Assembly (NCBI GenBank): GCA_006937955.1
Contig: SSNP01000134.1
Location: 462,657-526,656 of the forward strand
Reading direction: 5' to 3'
DNA: 64,000 nt
Source of the DNA: Pachypanchax playfairii
Taxonomy: Eukaryota; Chordata; Actinopteri; Cyprinodontiformes; Aplocheilidae
The position numbers and the translations under genes were made by a program. Below, piece after piece: positions 61,059 through 64,000 of this stretch. Each line of letters starts with the position of its first letter. Within the stretch, counting starts at the first letter, position 1. The notes beneath the pieces are model-generated. The model saw nothing but the letters and a program-made list of their open reading frames with translations. It had not been told where the DNA came from and ran no database searches.

Positions 61059-63489
61059 AAAGAAATCTGTCAGGCCATGTTGAAACATGGTTTAAAGTTG
61101 GTTACAAAACTTTCACATTAAAATAGAAGATGTTGAACACAGCTTGTCTGTATGATTGTGCTCAAACTGCCATGAAATCTGAGGTTTGGGTTGTTTAGAT
61201 GAAATGTCCATCTAAAATATGTTAGTGTGATTCGTCTAAGAGACTTTTCCGCTGATTCTTCAAACATGAATTGCCCCGACTGCTTTCCACTTGGTTACTA
61301 AACTCCACACGTCACCTCAAATCTTCACCGTCCTTTTTAGCTTATTTTGGATGGTGCATCAGTCAAGATAAGAAGATCTTAAAAGTTGTTCTTTCTCAAC
61401 TGGATTACATCGTCAGTAAAGGTCAGTCACACTCCATACAGCTCCAATGAGCAGAAGTAAAGCTTCTCTTATATGCTTTTTTTAAACTAACACATTAAAA
61501 GCTACTAGTAAAGACAGTAACAATGGCTTCCTGTAAACACAATTAAACCTGCTGCAAATCATATGAGGCGTTTTTGGTCTAAAATCATTAAAGTTTGTGT
61601 TGCTTTTATTCAAGGTGACATTACCTGAACCCTGGAGACGTCAAAACATCTGCGTCTGCCTTCATCCACAAACGCATCCTTCTCCAACTGAATAAAGCTT
61701 CTTTCAGGTGAGATGAAAGACAACATTTTGTTTGTAGGAAAAAAACATAATTACATATTTATGAAGCATTGTTGTTGTGCATGTCTGTTTAACATGACAA
61801 GCTGTGTGATGTTTGTGTGGCTTTTGTTGAGACTGATTAATCTCCCGTAAAACCCCCATTTTTAAAGAACACATCAATCCATCACAAGTCCTATCTTCTC
61901 TCCAACATTTTCCATCACTCTGTGTCCTCCAAGCGATGGAGAGTGCTCACCAATATTATTGTCTGTGGGGCTGGCATTTAATCATGAAAAGGATAATTAA
62001 AGATATGTCTACAAAAAGGCGCCTGAGATCAACTGGTGGCTGTGGGCTGATAAGGCCTGAGAAGTGACAGGAGACTACATCACTGTGCTGGAGCTCTCTC
62101 CAAAAGGCTGATTGCTCCGTTGCATGTTAAACGTGTAATTCTGGAAATGCATCCTTGGCTAAAGTCCCACTTTGGACAAAAATAAGGGTTTAATTTAATG
62201 TTACCTAGCAGAGAGGAGGTTGTCTGTTCTTTGCTTGCAGCTGCCTTGTTTTAGCATCGTGATGCACTGCACAAAACGATGAAATCCCCCAGTTTTCTTC
62301 TTGTTTCTGATCACAGAATGCAGTAAATTGCACATTCCCACAGACAAAAGCCATGCATGTTGCAGCAACAGTAACTCTCTCACCACTCCCCTCCTCTTAT
62401 TGCAGCCATCACCTCACCCTGCTCCAGTGCCTTCAGTGGCTCACGTGCTGCAGCACACTCTGAGTGGTGTTTCAGAGGAAAAATCCTCCTCGCTGAAGTC
62501 CGGAGGGGCAGCAGAGTGAGGGGGCGTTTATTTTTTTCCAGCTTCTAAGAAAATGGAAGATGCTTCTCCCTGTATCAGTCTGACGAGGCTTAATGGGTCA
62601 AGACGAATTAAAGTTTATGTTCGTGAGCACAAATCATAGTATGAAAAAGGATTTTGTTATGTTTTACTCTTTAAGAACTCTAAATACATTTTAGCAGAAT
62701 ACGTGATTTTTGTGAATAATGATTCTGAGACATCTATTTATTTTCCAGAAAAACATTATTAAATGTCTTAGCTTTAAAAAATAAAATTGATGTTAATCAA
62801 AAATATTTTCTTTATTATACACTCTTTCACATAAAGTTGGAATAAAGTTGTTTCAGACTCAGTCCCTTCTGTTCCTTACACCTTTAATACTGCAGGTTAA
62901 ACAAAGAATAAATCACACTGTCATACTAATTTAAGCAAAAACATTTTACTTCAACTTTATGGGCAACAGTGTATTTTATGCACTGCATGATGTGTCTGCC
63001 AAATATGTCATATGATTTAATTTGGTCATCAATCTTGAACGTTTCCTTTTCTTCTAAAACCCTGATTATAAAAAATATGTTAATGGGATTTTCCTGCACG
63101 GTCTGTGATTTACTGTTACTCAGATGAGTCTGAGGGAAGAAATCAAGCAGTTCACACACTCTGGTGTGCGCGCAGGGGGCGGGGGGGGGGGGTGAAGCCT
63201 CCAGTGCAAGGCATCGCAAGACGAGAAACACCCCCCACTGCAAGACGCAGTACTAGAACAGAGCAGCGCCGGCGTAGGAGCTCATTTCCTACCTCGAGGT
63301 AAAGGGGGACCTCGTTCTTACACCGTACTGCTGATTTTCGTGGTACCTCAGAGACAATGTAGTGGAGAGAAAAAGAGCATCTCCAGTGGTGGAGAAATTT
63401 GGGGATGCGTGGACATGCGTGGAAATTAATCCAAAAATTGGATATGTGCACCAAAAGTGGAGGGAAGTGAGTTTTTGGGGGGCCACAGG
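61059..63489. other. gene-poor tract and gpr26 upstream region
   Basis: A balanced block at about 61880-62170 may be a conserved regulatory element. A run of 12 G lies at 63181-63192. The last ~350 bases should hold the gpr26 promoter or 5' UTR. No other gene is supported. Confidence 0.35.
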
Positions 63490-64000
63490 ATGGACACTGC
63501 GGAGGTTATTCTCTCCGTGTTGGTAGTTTTGATCATTATAGTGTCGTTGCTGTCCAACATCCTGGTGCTGATCTGCTTTGTGTATAACCCGGAGATCCGT
63601 AAGCAGGTTCCTGGTTTGTTCAACCTCAACCTCACCTTCTGCAACTTGTTGCTGACTGTGTCCAACATGCCGCTCACTTTGGTAGGACTTGTCAGTAAGG
63701 CTCAGCCCGGGGGAGACGGATTCTGTCAGATCGTGGGCTTCCTGGAGACATTCCTGTCCACCAACTCCATGCTGAGCATGGCCGCTCTGAGCATCGACAG
63801 GTGGATCGCAGTCGTGTTCCCCCTGAGGTATCACTCCAAAATGCGCCACAAGGACGCGGCGTTTGTGCTCGGATACACGTGGGCGCACTCCATGTCCTTC
63901 TCCATGGTGGCTACCTGCCTCTCCTGGGTGGGTTACCACCGGCTTTACGCGTCCTGCACCCTGTCCAACCCGAGGGCGAGCAGTCGGACTCAGTTTGTTA
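63490..64000 (+). CDS. gpr26: orphan G protein-coupled receptor 26, N-terminal part (runs off the window)
   Basis: An open frame from ATG at 63490 to the window end gives 170 residues of a class A receptor. TM1 is about residues 7-31 and TM2 about 42-66. TM3 is about 81-105, ends in SIDRW in place of DRY, and is followed by IAVVFPLRY. TM4 is about 122-147. Cys79 and Cys156 are placed for the usual TM3-ECL2 disulfide. TM2 has Asn in place of the common Asp2.50 (LNLTFCNLL), as in GPR26 and GPR78. Family stretches ALSIDRW and LYASCTL match GPR26. GPR26 is a brain-enriched orphan receptor reported to raise cAMP without ligand. GPR78 is the alternative, but the 10q26-type gene neighbourhood favours gpr26. 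Confidence 0.88.
   Translation, partial: MDTAEVILSVLVVLIIIVSLLSNILVLICFVYNPEIRKQVPGLFNLNLTFCNLLLTVSNMPLTLVGLVSKAQPGGDGFCQIVGFLETFLSTNSMLSMAALSIDRWIAVVFPLRYHSKMRHKDAAFVLGYTWAHSMSFSMVATCLSWVGYHRLYASCTLSNPRASSRTQFV

Noticed and set aside
63289..63939. 216-residue minus-strand open frame
   Set aside because: It lies antisense to the gpr26 coding exon, has no family resemblance, and is explained by the codon usage of the receptor on the other strand.
1..64000. CRISPR arrays, operons, bacterial promoters or phage genes
   Set aside because: The window is vertebrate nuclear DNA; no evenly spaced short repeats or prokaryotic gene organisation occur.

Overview
This window is nuclear DNA from a teleost fish, probably a percomorph. 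It holds intron-containing genes with GT-AG splicing, vertebrate orthologues in a recognisable order, AT-rich intergenic DNA, many CA and ATT microsatellites, and typical fish Tc1-like and TTAA-flanked DNA transposons. The gene order pstk, ikzf5, acadsb, hmx3, bub3, ..., gpr26 matches the vertebrate neighbourhood known from human 10q26. I give exon coordinates reconstructed from splice signals, reading phase and family knowledge; no alignment could be run.

Layout. 1-278 carries the last two exons of an unrecognised protein with a proline-rich C terminus (+). 1359-3140 is pstk (+, selenocysteine synthesis), tail-to-tail with ikzf5 (4164-5589, -). ikzf5 is head-to-head with acadsb (6377-9105, +, mitochondrial branched-chain acyl-CoA dehydrogenase). 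The homeobox gene hmx3 (11547-12671, +) follows, then the spindle-checkpoint gene bub3 (coding 20481-22375, +). A gene-poor tract with mobile elements follows. It is broken by a minus-strand gene encoding a NERD-like (nuclease-related) protein (41915-44352). The window ends inside the first coding exon of gpr26 (63490 onward, +).

The main structural oddity is at 11280-20666. The hmx3-bub3 interval is present as one full copy, one partial copy and a second full copy, separated by a single N (14941) and ten Ns (16996-17005). The copies look identical, and contig ends fall inside an ATT microsatellite and inside bub3 exon 2. This is best read as a false duplication in the assembly, so the true locus has one hmx3 and one bub3 and is about 5.7 kb shorter. 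A second single N (57266) separates a 255-bp duplicated flank that differs at one base. That junction looks like two alleles placed in tandem, one empty and one carrying a TTAA-type transposon. A third single N (56484) truncates a Tc1-like element.

I found no clearly novel multi-gene system. The points most worth a second look are the false duplications, the absence of hmx2 between hmx3 and bub3, the NERD-like protein with a changed active-site motif, two TTAA MITE families, a Tc1-like element with a hairpin MITE nested in it, and one isolated GC-rich candidate exon at 40967-41133.
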